This document shows positions 1 to 12,056 of a stretch of 64,000 nt of DNA, in pieces. The first letter of the stretch is position 1; every line of letters starts with the position of its first letter. Position numbers and translations under genes: made by a program. Source of the DNA: Perilla frutescens (lineage: Eukaryota; Streptophyta; Magnoliopsida; Lamiales; Lamiaceae); assembly GCA_026008535.1 (NCBI GenBank), contig BRKX01000002.1:70825380-70889379 (forward strand), written 5' to 3'. The notes under the pieces were generated by a model, which was not told the DNA's origin, ran no database searches, and saw only the letters and a list, made by a program, of their open reading frames with translations.

Positions 1-103
1 CTTTTGTTTATACATCTTTATTGTTCTTCCGACTCATACTTCTCGGTCTCCTGTACCTCCTCATTGCCTTCATCACTCAAGATCACAACTTGTAAATTCT
101 AAG
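1..103 (-). CDS. possible terminal exon with acidic C-terminus (partial, uncertain)
   Basis: Read on the minus strand, the first 100 bases hold an open frame ending in an acidic tail (ILSDEGNEEVQETEKYESEEQ split around a stop at about position 26). A second short frame on the same strand, ending near 545, has a basic tail (EFPRKKKSRC). Either could be a last exon of a gene running off the left edge, but no domain is recognisable and no splice structure is convincing. I do not recognise the gene, and chance open frames remain a good explanation. Confidence 0.15.
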
Positions 104-1737
104 ACGTCTGAGCTCATTAAAAAAAGGGGATATCAACATGCAATATACATCCGTCAAATATAGAGATGAAAATATTTAGAAATATATCTCATACAGAACA
201 AGGTGTGGATTCTTGAAATAAAGATATCAAAATATGGTTTCTTATCTACATAACCTAATTCAACAGCCCGGCAAAAGGAAAAGAACAGTAAGGAGAAGGA
301 AGTAAACTCACCTAGCGGCCTCGAAATTGGTTTATAATTAAAGGTCCTATCACCCAACACACAAGTTTATATTTACGAAGATGGCTCCATCACCGTCGCA
401 TCCTCCTTGGAAGTTTTTATTTTTCATAGCGCGGGCGCCTGTTTCAACTCTATCTCAATACAACAAGGATGCAACTGCATGTCAAGAACACCGATGAGGT
501 AAAGTCGAAAACTCAACTGTTGACGTCTACTTAATTTCAGCAAGAAAATGTCGTGGTTAACATCGCGACTTCTTCTTCCTTGGAAACTCCTTCACCATAA
601 AATCATCTTTCCCAATGCAGCAAAGTTGTAGTTGGATTAAAATATGGAGGCTAAAAATCAGAACATGTGATAAATGAAATTCCAAGTAAAAATAAAACAA
701 AGAAGAGTAGTTGGAAAGAATCGGTAAAGTTCAATATTTCACCTTAAAGTTGGAGTAAATTCGATGGCGGAAGTCCAGAATCTTCGATGTAAGCAGGAAA
801 AAAAAGACGCAAGATTGGTTGATGCATGTTTGTTAGTTTCTATTCCAACACAAGATTCAAGCGGTCAAATGGACGGATATTATGTCCGTTAGTTTAATGG
901 TGAGAAGAGGGTGCTAGTTGAACTATAATTAAAAGTTCGAGGATTTACTTGACTTTGAATTTAAAACGAGGTCCTACTTGAATCAAGTTATATATTTCAG
1001 AGTCTTAGTTGACCATTTTCCCTTTTTTATATATAGTATGATCAACCTTATTCTTCGGGCTTTCAATTTTTTCTTATAACTAGTGTAGCAACTATGCGAT
1101 AAACATGAAATATTATTAAAAAAGATTTATGTACAATGATAAAATTATATTCAATCATTGTTTTATTATTAAGTATATGAATTATATCAACTGAATTATG
1201 AATTACTTGTGTATTTTTTTTTGATATAATGTGTCACGTCTTTCAACTTTATAAAAGAAAAGATCACTAAGATAAGATGGATTTTATGATGTTTCTATCC
1301 TTCTAAACAGATTGTTATACTATTTTGTCGAGCTAATATATATATTAATAGTGGCTATGAAGAATAAAATGAGACCGTGTTTTGATTTTTCCTTTACAAT
1401 ATTTGCCTTGCTAATTTGTGAAGGCGTGCCTATTAGTGGACTCGTTTGCTAGATCATGTATAATAGATATTTACTATCTGAATCACAGGCATCACTTCAC
1501 CTAATTGTATGTACACTTTCCATTGCTTCAAAGAGAGATTATGTCGTCTGTGAAAATGATTGATAACCCTAATGAAGGAATAGCAATGAGTAATGAACTC
1601 GCAAAAATTATCCATAATGGATAGGATAACTACCCACTTATATGTACAAATTCGGGCACGAGTAATTATTTGTAAATCTCGACGAGGATGGGTACATGTA
1701 CGGGACCTTAGTCCCATAGATATATAATTATAAACAA
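104..1737. other. intergenic, no gene recognised
   Basis: AT-rich sequence without a supported gene. Around 860-1020 the text resembles one end of a long-TIR plant element (phrases such as gttcgaggatttacttgac and gagtcttagttgacc), but no partner end is visible in the window. Confidence 0.5.
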
Positions 1738-3710
1738 ACACTTGTGTTAGACCGTCTAACGCCCTCTTACGTTAGACGGACCAAATAATACCCAAACCCA
1801 CCCAAAATCCGTTTCCACGTGCAGGCCTGGGGCGCCTTTTTTTTTCATGGCAACGCCAGTTTTGCTTTTTTTTTCTTTTTCCTTTTTCTTCTTTTTTTCG
1901 TTTCTTTTCCCTTTTTTCATTTCTTTTCCCTTTTTTCGTTCTTTTTTTTAAAATAATTATAGCGCAGTGCACTCGCCCGACGCTAATGCGTGGGCTCGTG
2001 CACTGCGCGAGACACCGGATAAAAAAATAAATTGATTAAAAATTAAATTAATTCAATTTAATTTTAGGTTTCACTAATTCCATTTTAGGGTATATTATTT
2101 ATTTCAAAAAAAGTAATTATTGAGCGTAGTGCACGAGCCCACGCGTTTTGGGGGGGGGGTACTTTTAGGGGTTTATTTTGTGTTTTTAGGGTTTTCGGGG
2201 GTTTTTCTAGGGTTTTTATTGTGTTTTTTAGGACTTTTTTTTGGGTGTTTTTAGGATTTTATTTTGTGCCTTTTTAGAATTTATTAATTTAATTTTAGGA
2301 TATAAATTTATACTTATTTCAAATAAATTATATCAATTCGTTTTAATTTTAGGGTTCACTAGTTTTATTTTTGGGTATAAATTTTATTTGGAAAAATTTA
2401 AAAAAATCAGAAAAAAAATAAAAAAATCACCAAAAAAAATTTAAATATATATTTTGTTTAAAAAAGAAGAAATTAAAAATAGAAAAAAAATAAAAAATAA
2501 AAGAAAAGAGGGGAAGGGGGGAAATCCCTAAAAGAAAAATTAAAAAAAAAAAAAAGGAAAAAGAAGGGGAACCACTTTGTTGGGTTAAATAATATTCGGG
2601 GTTAAGGCACAAATAGGCCCCTGAACTTATTTGGCGGACCAATTAGGCCCTTCAACTTTTTTTGGTCTCAATTGAGCCCCTGAACTTTTAATTTGGGCTC
2701 AATCAAGCCCTTCCGTCAAGCACCTCACAAACGGACGTTAGTTGTCACACAAAATGACGTCGTTTTATACAAATTTTCATTTTTTTCCAGATTTTTCTTT
2801 TTCTTTTTATTTTTTATTTTCGTTTTTTCTCCCAAATCTTTAAATCCTTAAGCAATCTTTTAATTTATGGTTCTTTATATTCTTAAGCAATCTCTCCCAA
2901 ATCTTCTGAATCTGTCTCTCCCTCCCCTTCTGGTTCAGGTTCTGAAATTGTGGGGAAGAGAAGATATGTATGTTAGGTTTTTGTCACTTGAGGAAGGTGT
3001 GAGTGATTAGGTGGATTGTTGGGTATTGCAGGAGTTGTATGTGTGGTTTCTGGGGTTGGTGATGATGGTGTGAGGGAGCAGGAGCGATTTGGGGTTGGAG
3101 GGGAAGGATGTGTTGATGTTTTAGGTATGAGAAGAGAGGGGGGTGGAATCTGACTGAGATGAACAGTCAGAGGCAGGGGAGGCCTCGGTAGGGGCGATAG
3201 GGGCTAACGAGGGTTGATGGTGAGTTCTAGGAGGTGAGGAAGGGCGTTTGAGCGTTTGGGAACGGGTCAGAATCCCTGCAGGGTTCAGTTTCTAGGCTGG
3301 AGCATTGTTGGGGATTATGATAATCCCGGGAACAAAAGGTTGGGGAAATGAGTCAGATGCAGGGGCTGAAGAGTGTTGTGCAGATTTGGGTTGATTTTCT
3401 GGAGAATTTGGATTTTTTGGATCATTAATGGAATTTTTTGGAGTATGAACAGATTTTGAATCTGGAAATTTCTTGGTATTTTTTTGCAGATTTTTTGCAT
3501 ATTTTGGATGAAGAACAATGAGAAAAAAAAATGAAAATAAAAAATAAAAAGAAAAATATGGAAAAAATGAAAAATTAATTTTTTTAGACAAACACAAATT
3601 AAAAGTTCAAGGGCTCAATTGAGACGAAAAAAAGTTGGAGGGCCTAATTGGTCCTCCAAATAAATTCAGGGGCCTATTTGGGCCTTAACCTTAGACCGTC
3701 TAATACAAGT
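1738..3710. mobile_element. inverted-repeat element with a second element nested inside
   Basis: The left end reads acttgtgttagaccgtctaa. The reverse complement of the right end reads acttgtattagacggtctaa, so the ends are inverted copies. Inside, 1960-2008 can form a long hairpin with 11-bp perfect GC-rich arms (gcgcagtgcac / gtgcactgcgc). The stretch 2140-2400 matches the dispersed family also found near 18.9, 27.9 and 48.9 kb. A second inverted-repeat unit occupies about 2600-3690. No target-site duplication or transposase is visible, so it is non-autonomous and its class is undetermined. Confidence 0.45.
2600..3690. mobile_element. nested element with ~95-bp terminal inverted repeats
   Basis: Bases 2600-2692 and the reverse complement of 3597-3690 are nearly the same sequence; both begin ggttaaggc, then caaataggcccctga, then a phrase containing ccaattaggccc. 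The interior (about 2880-3480) is G-rich on the plus strand and clearly unlike the AT-rich surroundings. That suggests captured host sequence, as in Pack-MULEs, but no protein family could be recognised in any frame. The element interrupts the larger element at 1738-3710. I found no convincing target duplication. Confidence 0.6.
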
Positions 3711-3718
3711 ATGCCCCC

Positions 3719-3782
<64 letters not shown>
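3719..3782. repeat. (AAT)n(ATT)n palindromic microsatellite
   Basis: About eleven AAT units are followed directly by about nine ATT units, giving a self-complementary microsatellite that could fold into a hairpin. Confidence 0.95.
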
Positions 3783-3785
<3 letters not shown>

Positions 3786-5215
3786 GTGTTGAATTGTATT
3801 GTAATATGACATTTTTGAAGATTTCATAATATTGCTATGTTTTTAGTTTTTTTTATATATAATGTCGTATTTTAAATAGTCTTTGTATTATATTTTTATT
3901 AAATAGTTTTATCAATATTTTTTTAAAAAATTTTATATATTAATTAATCTTATTTTATAATTATTTACTACAAATAATGATTACTAAATTAAATATTAAT
4001 TAAATAGTTCACAATAAATAAATTTATATATTTATATTTTTTTTATAGAAAATATGACCCGTGTTCTTATCTGAAGAAATGTTTATTTCTCAATAAAAAT
4101 TGAAGTACATTAAATGTTAAATTGTAACTTATGTTGTTTATTGCTATAATTCACGAATAAAATTTGGAGCCCATGAAATATTAAATTATAACTTATGTTA
4201 TTTAATTATACCTATAATTTATGACAGTGTATCCAGTCCTCTCATTAATCTGACGAGAATGAGGATATTCATTTTCCCCCCTGTAATTTATGGCACTGTA
4301 TCCAATCCTCTTATAAATCTGACTAGAGTGAGGATATTTAATTCTTGAGATGTTTGAACTTCAAAAAATAAACGACCATGAACAGGAAGCATAGGTTTTC
4401 ATACATAAACCGTGTCGTGCGTTTTATTGTTTCAATTTTCCACTTACCAAATACGTCGTACACAATGGCAGATCCATAAATAATTTGTTAGGGGGCGGAA
4501 TTTTTGACTGAATGATTGTAAAGAGTGAGAGAGTAGTTGCCTTGTCAGTCTATTTGTATTTAAGTTCTACGTATGTAAGCGAAACATGAGTTTTTTTTTT
4601 GCTAATATACTAAATTTTTATTCTTATTATTTCTAACTTTTAATCATGTACATTAACATCGTGAATATTAAATTTTAACATATTTTAATAATACAAAACA
4701 TTCATAAATAATAACTTAAATTGAAAACTCCTAATTTTTCACTTATATTATAATCAATAAAATCCATAATTAAATATTTAACAAATAATAAAATATTTAG
4801 CATGTAACATAAATATTGAGTAAATAATCATTAATAATAATCTTAAAATATGTATTGAAATTTAAAGAAAAAAATTACTTTCCACAAATAAGAAATTTAT
4901 TAAATAATTTCCTATACTTTTGTAAGCTAATTTTGGATTTTTCTGATACCTAAAAAAGTGGAGTGTTCTCACAAAATTAAAGACACAGCTTTTTCTCTCT
5001 AACATTTAATGAAATTACATTAAATTTTAATCAAAAAGTGGGACGTGAGATAAAATTTTTTACATTTAATTGTGGGACCCATGATTTTATCTCTTCCAAC
5101 CCTTTTTCTCTCTCTAAAAAAACACGTCTTCTTCTCCAGTTTTCCAATCTTCAGTCCAGAAATACGGCAAACATCCATTTCCAAAACCTACCTATATATA
5201 TATAAAAAAAAAAAA
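3783..5215. other. AT-rich intergenic DNA with a short tandem duplication
   Basis: No gene is seen. Bases 4215-4270 and 4284-4340 are two diverged copies (period 69) of a unit running from taatttatg to gaggatatt. The 5040-5200 part is low-complexity DNA leading into the left end of the MULE. Confidence 0.5.
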
Positions 5216-5335
5216 GTGTAAATGGGCAAACTATTCAAAGTTGAAATAACAACTTCTTTTTTAGCCCACATCCATAAAGCATTCTTTTTTATTCAAACTT
5301 TTCTTCATTATCTTAAATACCCTTACTAAAAGGTG
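5216..5335 (+). repeat. left terminal inverted repeat of the MULE
   Basis: About 120 bp, matched imperfectly by the reverse complement of 12640-12750. The best-conserved block covers 5240-5296. The outermost bases (gtgtaaatgggcaaa) are the least certain part of the match. Confidence 0.75.
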
Positions 5336-5470
5336 GATTCAGTCCAAATATTCCTTTGACTAAAATTTGAGATTGGGTACAAATATTCCTTTGACTGAAG
5401 TTTGAGATTTAAAAACAAACACACGAAGGGAATTAAAAACCAAACAAACTGGAACTGTGAGAATTTTTTT

Positions 5471-5575
5471 CCTCACGAATACCGTCGCCGATCTTGCAAT
5501 TTTTTCTCACGAGCCAGCCGATCCACATTCAAATTTTCCTCACGAATACCGTCCCCGATCTTGCAATTTTTTTCA
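5471..5575 (+). repeat. 67-bp period direct repeat in MULE subterminal region
   Basis: A unit beginning cctcacgaataccgtc and ending in a T-run after gatcttgcaa occurs at 5471 and again at 5538, with only a few changes. Both copies contain the TCACGA word that dominates the subterminal palindromes. Confidence 0.8.
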
Positions 5576-5919
5576 CGAAAGCATTGGCCGATCTCGAGCA
5601 GGACTTGACAGATCTCAAGCAATGGAGCAATTGGAGCTTTGGGCTATCGAATTTCAACTGATTAGGCTGCTTAACTCGAACAATTTCATGATTTAGGGGC
5701 TGATTTCATGTCGATTGTTGATTTTTTGTCAATTTAAATACGTGGAATCTAATTCGTGTGTTTTCGCCATTTTAAATCAGATTATATGTTTGAATTTTGA
5801 GAATATGCTTGAATGTTAATTGGGAAGTTATGAAATTGGTAGAATTTGGATTTTGAATCGTGTTGATTTTATCTGTGAAATATGGAATTTGATTTTCTGC
5901 CGATAGTTTAAGCATAGCA

Positions 5920-6170
5920 GAGATCTCGTGATAATATTTTGACACGATTAGTGATTTCGTGAGTATATATACTCACGAGAACTATTCTCGTGACAAAATA
6001 TTCTCCCGAGAAGGTTTTCGTGACAAAATATTATCACGAAAATGTGCTCCAAAATTATGCATACTTATTATCACGAGAGTATATTTCGTGAGTACAATCT
6101 CGAGACCAAATATTATCACGAGAAGCACTTTCGCGAGTATCTATACTCACGAAAATTATGCTCACGATTT
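5920..6170. promoter_or_regulatory. palindrome cluster 1 (CGTGA...TCACG), upstream of the ULP1 gene
   Basis: At least seven imperfect palindromes or half-sites. One is perfect (cgtgagtatatatactcacg, about 5958-5977), others read cgtgacaaaatattatcacg or cgcgagtatctatactcacg. They lie just 5' of the DUF1985 exon. The role is unknown; transposase or host-factor binding is only inferred. Confidence 0.7.
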
Positions 6171-6333
6171 GTTTTTTTATTTTGTTATGGTTTCGGTTTT
6201 GTATGTTATAATTATTCTTTGAGGAATTTTCAGCATGTTCATATCTTAAGCATGATTGATTAGTTTTAATTTAATTATATTTGTGTTTTATTGATATTTT
6301 TTTGTATATTTGTTAAAAAAATAGCGTGATTGG

Positions 6334-9189
6334 GTGTGGAGAAGAGAGGCCTTACAGAACATCACATGCGGGATCAATTTATACTGGAAGGACAATATGA
6401 GTGTAATTAGGGAAGTATTACACGTGATTAGTTGTGGGCCCGAACTATTCGAGCAGTTTAGGAGAGAGTCGTGTTTCGGGCATCTGATAGATTTCGTAGG
6501 GGGAAACAGTTGTAACAATGCTTTACAAGCATTGTTGAGTAGGGAGGTGATTATTGACGGTGCAGAGGAGCACGATATTTGGTTTCGGGTTGGAGAAACC
6601 AATATTAGATTTTCTCCGAGTGAGTTTGCTCTAGTGACTGGACTGCAGTTCGGAGGATCCGATTTTGATCCGTCTGCATCACATCAGATTTCTAGGAGAT
6701 CTTTTTATTCCCGTGAGTTGAACAAGACACCTCTAAGAGTGAATGACCTACTTGAGAGGTTTAGGACCTATTCACTAGGAGATGACCTCATGGATTACGT
6801 CATGGTCGCCAATGTCCTGTTCCTGCACACCATGATCTTTGGATATGATCAGACACACATGATAGATGACTGGGTATGGGTCTTAGCCGAGGATCGGGAT
6901 CGATGGAAATCATTTCCATGGGGAGCTTATGCATTCAGTCTCTTGACGCATTATATGAGTTTGATACCGTCTACTGAGGTGGAACTGAGGAGAAAATTCA
7001 AAAAGACGGAGGAAAAAGCCAGATTGTCTTATCATTTCTACCCGGTGCGGGTTCTACTGGTATGAATCTTAATTTTGTCATGATTATGACTGTAATCTTA
7101 TTTTATTTAATATAATTTGATCGATATCTTATTCGACAGGTGTGGGCATATGAGGCCATACCGAGACTCGGTGCACATTGTGCACAGGTTCCAGCACCAG
7201 ACGCATTGCCCAGGTGTTTGAAGTGGGCTTTTAAGATGAAGACTGCATGTCTGGGTACATTGTTTTGAGCATTTATTTTAAACAATGTGTGTTTTCTTGA
7301 TTATTTGAAGTGTTTCTAATCAATTCTTTACCATTTGCAGCAATTATGCTTCATATATCTACAGCCGAGTGAGCATGAGATGGCCACTTCATATTACAGA
7401 AGTGTCTTGCTCGGTGATTGTATGGGCGTGACGTATGAGGCGCAGCGCAATAAGAGGATAAAGCCCACTTACCGAGAGCTGGCTAGAGCGCATCAGCATA
7501 GAGCTCCCTCTCCCCCAAGAGCTCCATCTCCCCCCAGAGCTCCCTCTCTCCCCAGAGCTCCTTCTCCTCCCAGAGCACCCTCTCCTCCCAGAGCTTCCTC
7601 TCACTCCAGGAGATCTGGGAGTTGCATTCCTCGCACGTGTGCAAATACGGGTGCAGTTGAGTCATCCAGGAGACGACGGAGTCGCCCTACAAAGAAGCGT
7701 CCTAGACTGGCCACTCTCACGTCTAGCACTAGTGAGGATCACCAGTGTTGCAAGCATGCTGGGCGGATGCGAGAAGTGGCGCGTCAAACAGGCGAGGAGA
7801 TGCTCCGTATTATGCAGGAGTGTGATGAGGAGCATGAGAGGGCACGCAGAGAGACGAGGCGGAGCGTGAGAGGGCACACAGACATGAGTACGATGACATG
7901 TTTCATAGATTGAGGGATTTCGTTAAGGACATGTTCAAGAAGTTTGTCCCCAGATCCCGGTCCCGGTCTCGGTCCCGTAGTAGGAGTCGCTCTCAGGGTA
8001 GATATCAAGAACATGCACGGGAATAGAGTCTTCAGCGATCGGCACCTCGTATGGTACATGATTATGATGTAAGTAGTGTTTTGTATGATTTTGTCTGATA
8101 TATATTTTTAAACATACTAACTAATTTCAGTACAGGTTGAGGGCCCACATCTTGAGGATGTACATGTTGAGGTTGCAGGGCCCACAAGATTGGATGTTGG
8201 ATCACCATCCAATCCAGTTAGGCCTAGCTCGGCTAGTGTGTCGAGCTCGATGAAGGAGTTTGTTGAATTTCGATGTTGCAGGCCAGACGCGCCCCTTAGA
8301 GTGAATTTGGTCGAGCTGGATCTGAATCAGGCCTTCTTTGATGAATTGCTCGACAACAACAGAGATATGTCCACACTATCTATGGATCTTATCTTGTATT
8401 GCCTTCAAATCAGGCTGGCCGAGGGTCGTGGATTGAAGTCAGGGGTGAATTCACAGAGCACAGTCATCTTGCAGACATCATTCTTCGTAAGTTTTCAATT
8501 GTTATTTTGATCTAACAAGTCAATTTATTTTATAATTACATTAATATTTGTTTGTTACAGTATAAGTTGGTGCATGAGTATACCCTCATTCATCCAGAAG
8601 ATACAAAATTCACGCAGACATTCCCCAATTATGAATACGCATGGTGGGGTTAGGATGATGAGCTGGTCCAGATCGTCAGAGAGGAGCAGTTATTGACGGG
8701 TCCTTGGTGGCAGGCGAAGAATGTAAGTGAATATCGTTAAATTTCATTTGTGATACATGTTTCTTTTATGACTGTTTTGTATATTTTTATGTTTGCAGAT
8801 CATCACCGTTTTCCATGTTGATGGACATTTCGTGACCGTTCGGATTCATCTAGACTACTGGCGAGTTGAGTTGTACGATTCTATGTTGCACAACATGATG
8901 GATCCGACGGATGAACCCACATATTCGATGCGTGAGCACCAGCTCTGGCAGATGTTGGGAGAGAGCCAGGCGTACTGAGATCTGCAGACCGATGGAGTAC
9001 TACAGAACGCCACTCATGTATCAGTTCAGGCAGACAGATGGTGTGAGTTGTGGGGTTTTTGCTGCCATGCAAGCCGATCGATTGATTTTGTCGAAGACAT
9101 TCAGGATGGATCCTACTCCGGCAGACTTGGACAAGTATAGGAAGCTCTTAGCTGTTAGAATATTCAGTAATTGTAAGAGGGTAGCATGA
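6334..9189 (+). pseudogene. DUF1985 / ULP1-like cysteine protease (C48) gene of the MULE, degenerate
   Basis: Exon 6334-7059 carries a DUF1985-type domain (SPSEFALVTGLQFGG, then the motif VWAYEAIP after the intron at 7060-7139). A low-complexity linker follows: six 18-bp RAPSPP units (about 7499-7610), then an RS-repeat tract near 7960-8000. The exons at 8544-8720 and 8799-9189 hold the C48 peptidase. His is in GHFVTV, Asp in LYDS and Cys in DGVSCGVF, matching the ULP1 His-Asp-Cys triad. A TAG at 8651-8653 interrupts the frame (WWG*DDEL), the frame shifts near 8940-8985, and the 7254/7341 junction does not keep frame. The 6334 start is not an ATG; the first in-frame ATG of the exon is near 6397. 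Such proteins are predicted to cleave SUMO or ubiquitin-like modifiers. Confidence 0.8.
7499..7610 (+). repeat. 18-bp minisatellite coding RAPSPP repeats
   Basis: Six tandem 18-bp units (agagctccctctccccc and variants) encode an Arg-Ala-Pro-Ser-Pro-Pro repeat in the linker of the ULP1-type gene. It is C-rich, unlike the flanking DNA. Confidence 0.9.
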
Positions 9190-9309
9190 GTAGGACATTG
9201 ACTTATGTGGTGTTTTAGTACTTCGACTTGATTTAATGTTGGTTTAATACTTGGACTTGATTTAATGTTGATGTTGATTCAGTACTTGGACTTAATTAAT
9301 GTTATTGTT

Positions 9310-9440
9310 GATTTAGAAGCTCTCGTGAGAATTAATGTCACAAGTAGAAGATTTCGTGAGAATCATTGTCACGAGTGGAGGTTCTCATGACAATAATTGT
9401 CACGAGATCTTCTAGTCGTGAGAATTTTTGTCACGAGATC
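9310..9440. promoter_or_regulatory. palindrome cluster 2, between the convergent MULE genes
   Basis: Four palindromes in a row, each TCGTGAgaat or TCATGAcaat opposed to TTGTCACGA (for example the core catgacaataattgtcacg near 9393). They sit exactly between the 3' ends of the two convergent genes. Confidence 0.75.
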
Positions 9441-9695
9441 CTGCAGGAAAAATGCAAAATTATATTTTAATTTGGAATTAACCCTGTAACAATCATATCT
9501 CAATATCAATCATCTCACAACATCAGTATCTAAATAAATAGTCATATTAACCCGTTCATATCTCAACATCAGTCTTTACTACATGAGTAGTCATATCTCA
9601 ATTTGATCGTAACACGATCAAATTTGAGGTTGAACTCTATTCGGACACTTACCCTTGCTATGACTTGGATCTCGACAAATACTACATCTCTTAGG

Positions 9696-11761
9696 TCAGC
9701 GTTGCCCTTCTCCAACTACATCCCTTTCTTCATCCTCAATCTGTCGTGGGGCTGTGCACTTCTTCTTATTGTGGCCAGTGTCTCCACACCTAGAGCATAC
9801 TTGTTGTCTTCTAGGTCTCCTACTTGATCCTTCGACAGCTGACCGATATCTTCCCTCCTTAGGACGACCTGCTTGAGGAACTGATTTAGGAGGGCAAACT
9901 TTGAATGAAGACGAGGCCGTCCATTCCTCTTGATGCGGCACTGAACATACACGTTCATGATATGCAAGGTAAAGTGTCACTTACTTGTAATTCATATCCA
10001 CATAATCATATATGTCTTGCCTAGCACTCCTGTTACAATAAATATAGTGTGTTAATCAAAAATACATAACGATCAAAATAATGTTAATTATTGAATTACG
10101 GTACCGTATAGCAGCAGCTGCATGAGAACAAGGGATTTGATCAAGCTGGAATTCACCACATTCACATGTCTTCATTTGAAGGTCAACGAGGAAGCTTCTC
10201 TCGTTCTTTCGCACTTTGAACAAATGTGCATTATTACCTCGAACATCATACGCCATACCCATCCCCACTTGCTTGTAAAGCTTCTTGTAAGTCTCTTCTG
10301 TGAGTATGTGATCTCTCGTCACTGTCTTCGCACGTCTCTCATCAAACCACTTCTCTATCACATCTCTCAAAACCTCAATCATCGAACATGTGGGCAATCT
10401 TCTCGCCCACAACTATCGAGCATTGAAACATTCGGCTGCATTTGATGTCATGAAGCTGTAACGATGTGCAGGGCATTGTGACTGAGCCCAACGATGTACC
10501 CCTATACTCAGCAATGCGTTGTAAATGTCTGATCGAGCTGAGGAGATCATCGATAAATATTTTAGAAACTTTTCTTGTTTTTAAGCGAATGCAGCACTTC
10601 GAAACATAGAGACCACATGACGACCTGCTCGAGCTAGATTATTTGCGATGTGGTAATAGCACAGTCCATGTACGGCAGTTGGATACACTACCTGAACAGC
10701 ATTCTCGATGCTCACATGTTGGTCTGAAACTATCACCAAATCATCACGGTCTCCAAAAGCCCTCTTAAACCTCTCCAAGAACCATGTCCAGGCCGCATCA
10801 TTCTCAATAGAACCCACACCTATGGCCAGCGGAAAGCACTGCTCATTACTCTCTTTCCTCACAGCGATGAAAAGAATACCCTTAGTCTTTCCCTTCAAAT
10901 GAGTGTCATCAATGACGATAACTGGTCGCATGCATTGCCTGAATGCCGCTCTACAGACTCCTAGAGCAACAAACATGTACATAAAACGACCATCACGGTC
11001 GGTCTCTAAATAATAAACAGTATCGGGATTGCAGCTCTTCAACATTTCCAAATATGCATGCAATATCGCGAAAGACTGATCATGAGAGCCGTAAACCAGC
11101 TCTATTGCGAGATTCCTAGCCCGCAATGCAACACCATACTCGACCTCAATGGCATGATCCCTCAATAGCTCAGCGATCATTGCTCTTGGCCTCAGAATAG
11201 AACCCTCATCTAGGATTCTCCTCTTAAAGAAATCAGCAATAACATGAGAAGATAACTTCCGTGGTGCATTACGTGTCAGGTCTAGCCGACATGCATGATT
11301 ATCCTCAAATTTAGTCACCATCCACAGGCCACTCTTAGCGCTTGCCACTAATTTAAAAGGGCAAGTCTCATTCTGCTTGCAAATAACTGTCAGTCGAACT
11401 TTGCTTGAACGTGACACAGAATATTCCACTTGACGCTGCATGTGCCACCTTCCCACAGCAAGCATCAAATCTTTCTTATCCAAGAAAGTCCTTCCCTCTA
11501 CTAGTTCATCAGTATCAGTCGAGCATGGGTCATCTTCTACCACTGCTAGTGCATCGTCGACGTGGGCCACAGGAATCAACTCAATGTATAACTTATACTT
11601 GTTGGAGAGGTTTCCATAAAATCGTGGATTTCTTCTACCAATTTATCACGAGATAAATTGTCAAATGGGAGGTGCACGAGCTGATCTTCACCATTTATAT
11701 ACTCCGATCTCTCCCATCTACCACTATGTCGGACGACAATGCGTTGCCAAGACATCTGCAA
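9696..11761 (-). pseudogene. MULE (MuDR-type) transposase, degenerate
   Basis: Domains in N-to-C order: a MuDR N-terminal DNA-binding region (FLDKKDLMLAVGRWHMQRQ, NETCPFKL); the DDE core, with first Asp in VIDDTHLKGK and second in VIVSDQHVSI; the CYYH motif; a SNAAECFN box; a SWIM zinc finger (CECGEFQLDQIPCSHAAAA, about 10090-10165); and, after an intron (about 9981-10100), a CCHC zinc knuckle (CSRCGDTGHNKKKC). Disabling changes are a one-base shift near 11625, where the frame passes from DKLVEEIHDF to FYGNLSNKYKLYIE, an in-frame TAA at 10581-10583 and a TAG at 10413-10415. The reading frame otherwise continues through both stops, so these are recent losses. It converges on the ULP1-type gene. 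Confidence 0.9.
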
Positions 11762-11804
11762 ATCCCCAATAAAGCGTGATTAAAGTTATTTAAAAATTAA
11801 ATAA

Positions 11805-12056
11805 TTTCGTGACAATAATTGTCACGGTTCAATGATCTCATGACAATTATTGTCACGGTTGAATCTTATCGTGACAATAATTGTCACGGTTCAATCCGTT
11901 TCGTGACAATATTAAAATTTACTAAAATTAAAATTTTCTCACGAAAAGACGGCATTTCGTGAGAATATATTGTCACGAAAGGCTTTAATTCGTGACAATA
12001 ATTTCGAGAGCATATTCTCACGAAAAGAGTTGAACTGTGACAATATTGTCACGAAA
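11805..12056. promoter_or_regulatory. palindrome cluster 3, upstream of the transposase
   Basis: About nine units or half-units of CGTGACAATAATTGTCACG and relatives, beginning at 11808, 11838, 11870, 11902, 11958, 11991 and 12036. Arms are CGTGACAA and TTGTCACG around a 3-4 bp AT centre. The cluster lies immediately 5' of the transposase start, mirroring cluster 1. Confidence 0.8.

Noticed and set aside
1772..3597. Lys- or Phe-rich open frames
   Set aside because: Translations of A/T homopolymer tracts inside inverted-repeat elements.
7389..8059. Minus-strand open frames opposite the ULP1 linker
   Set aside because: Shadows of the RAPSPP minisatellite; the plus-strand frame fits the DUF1985/ULP1 architecture.
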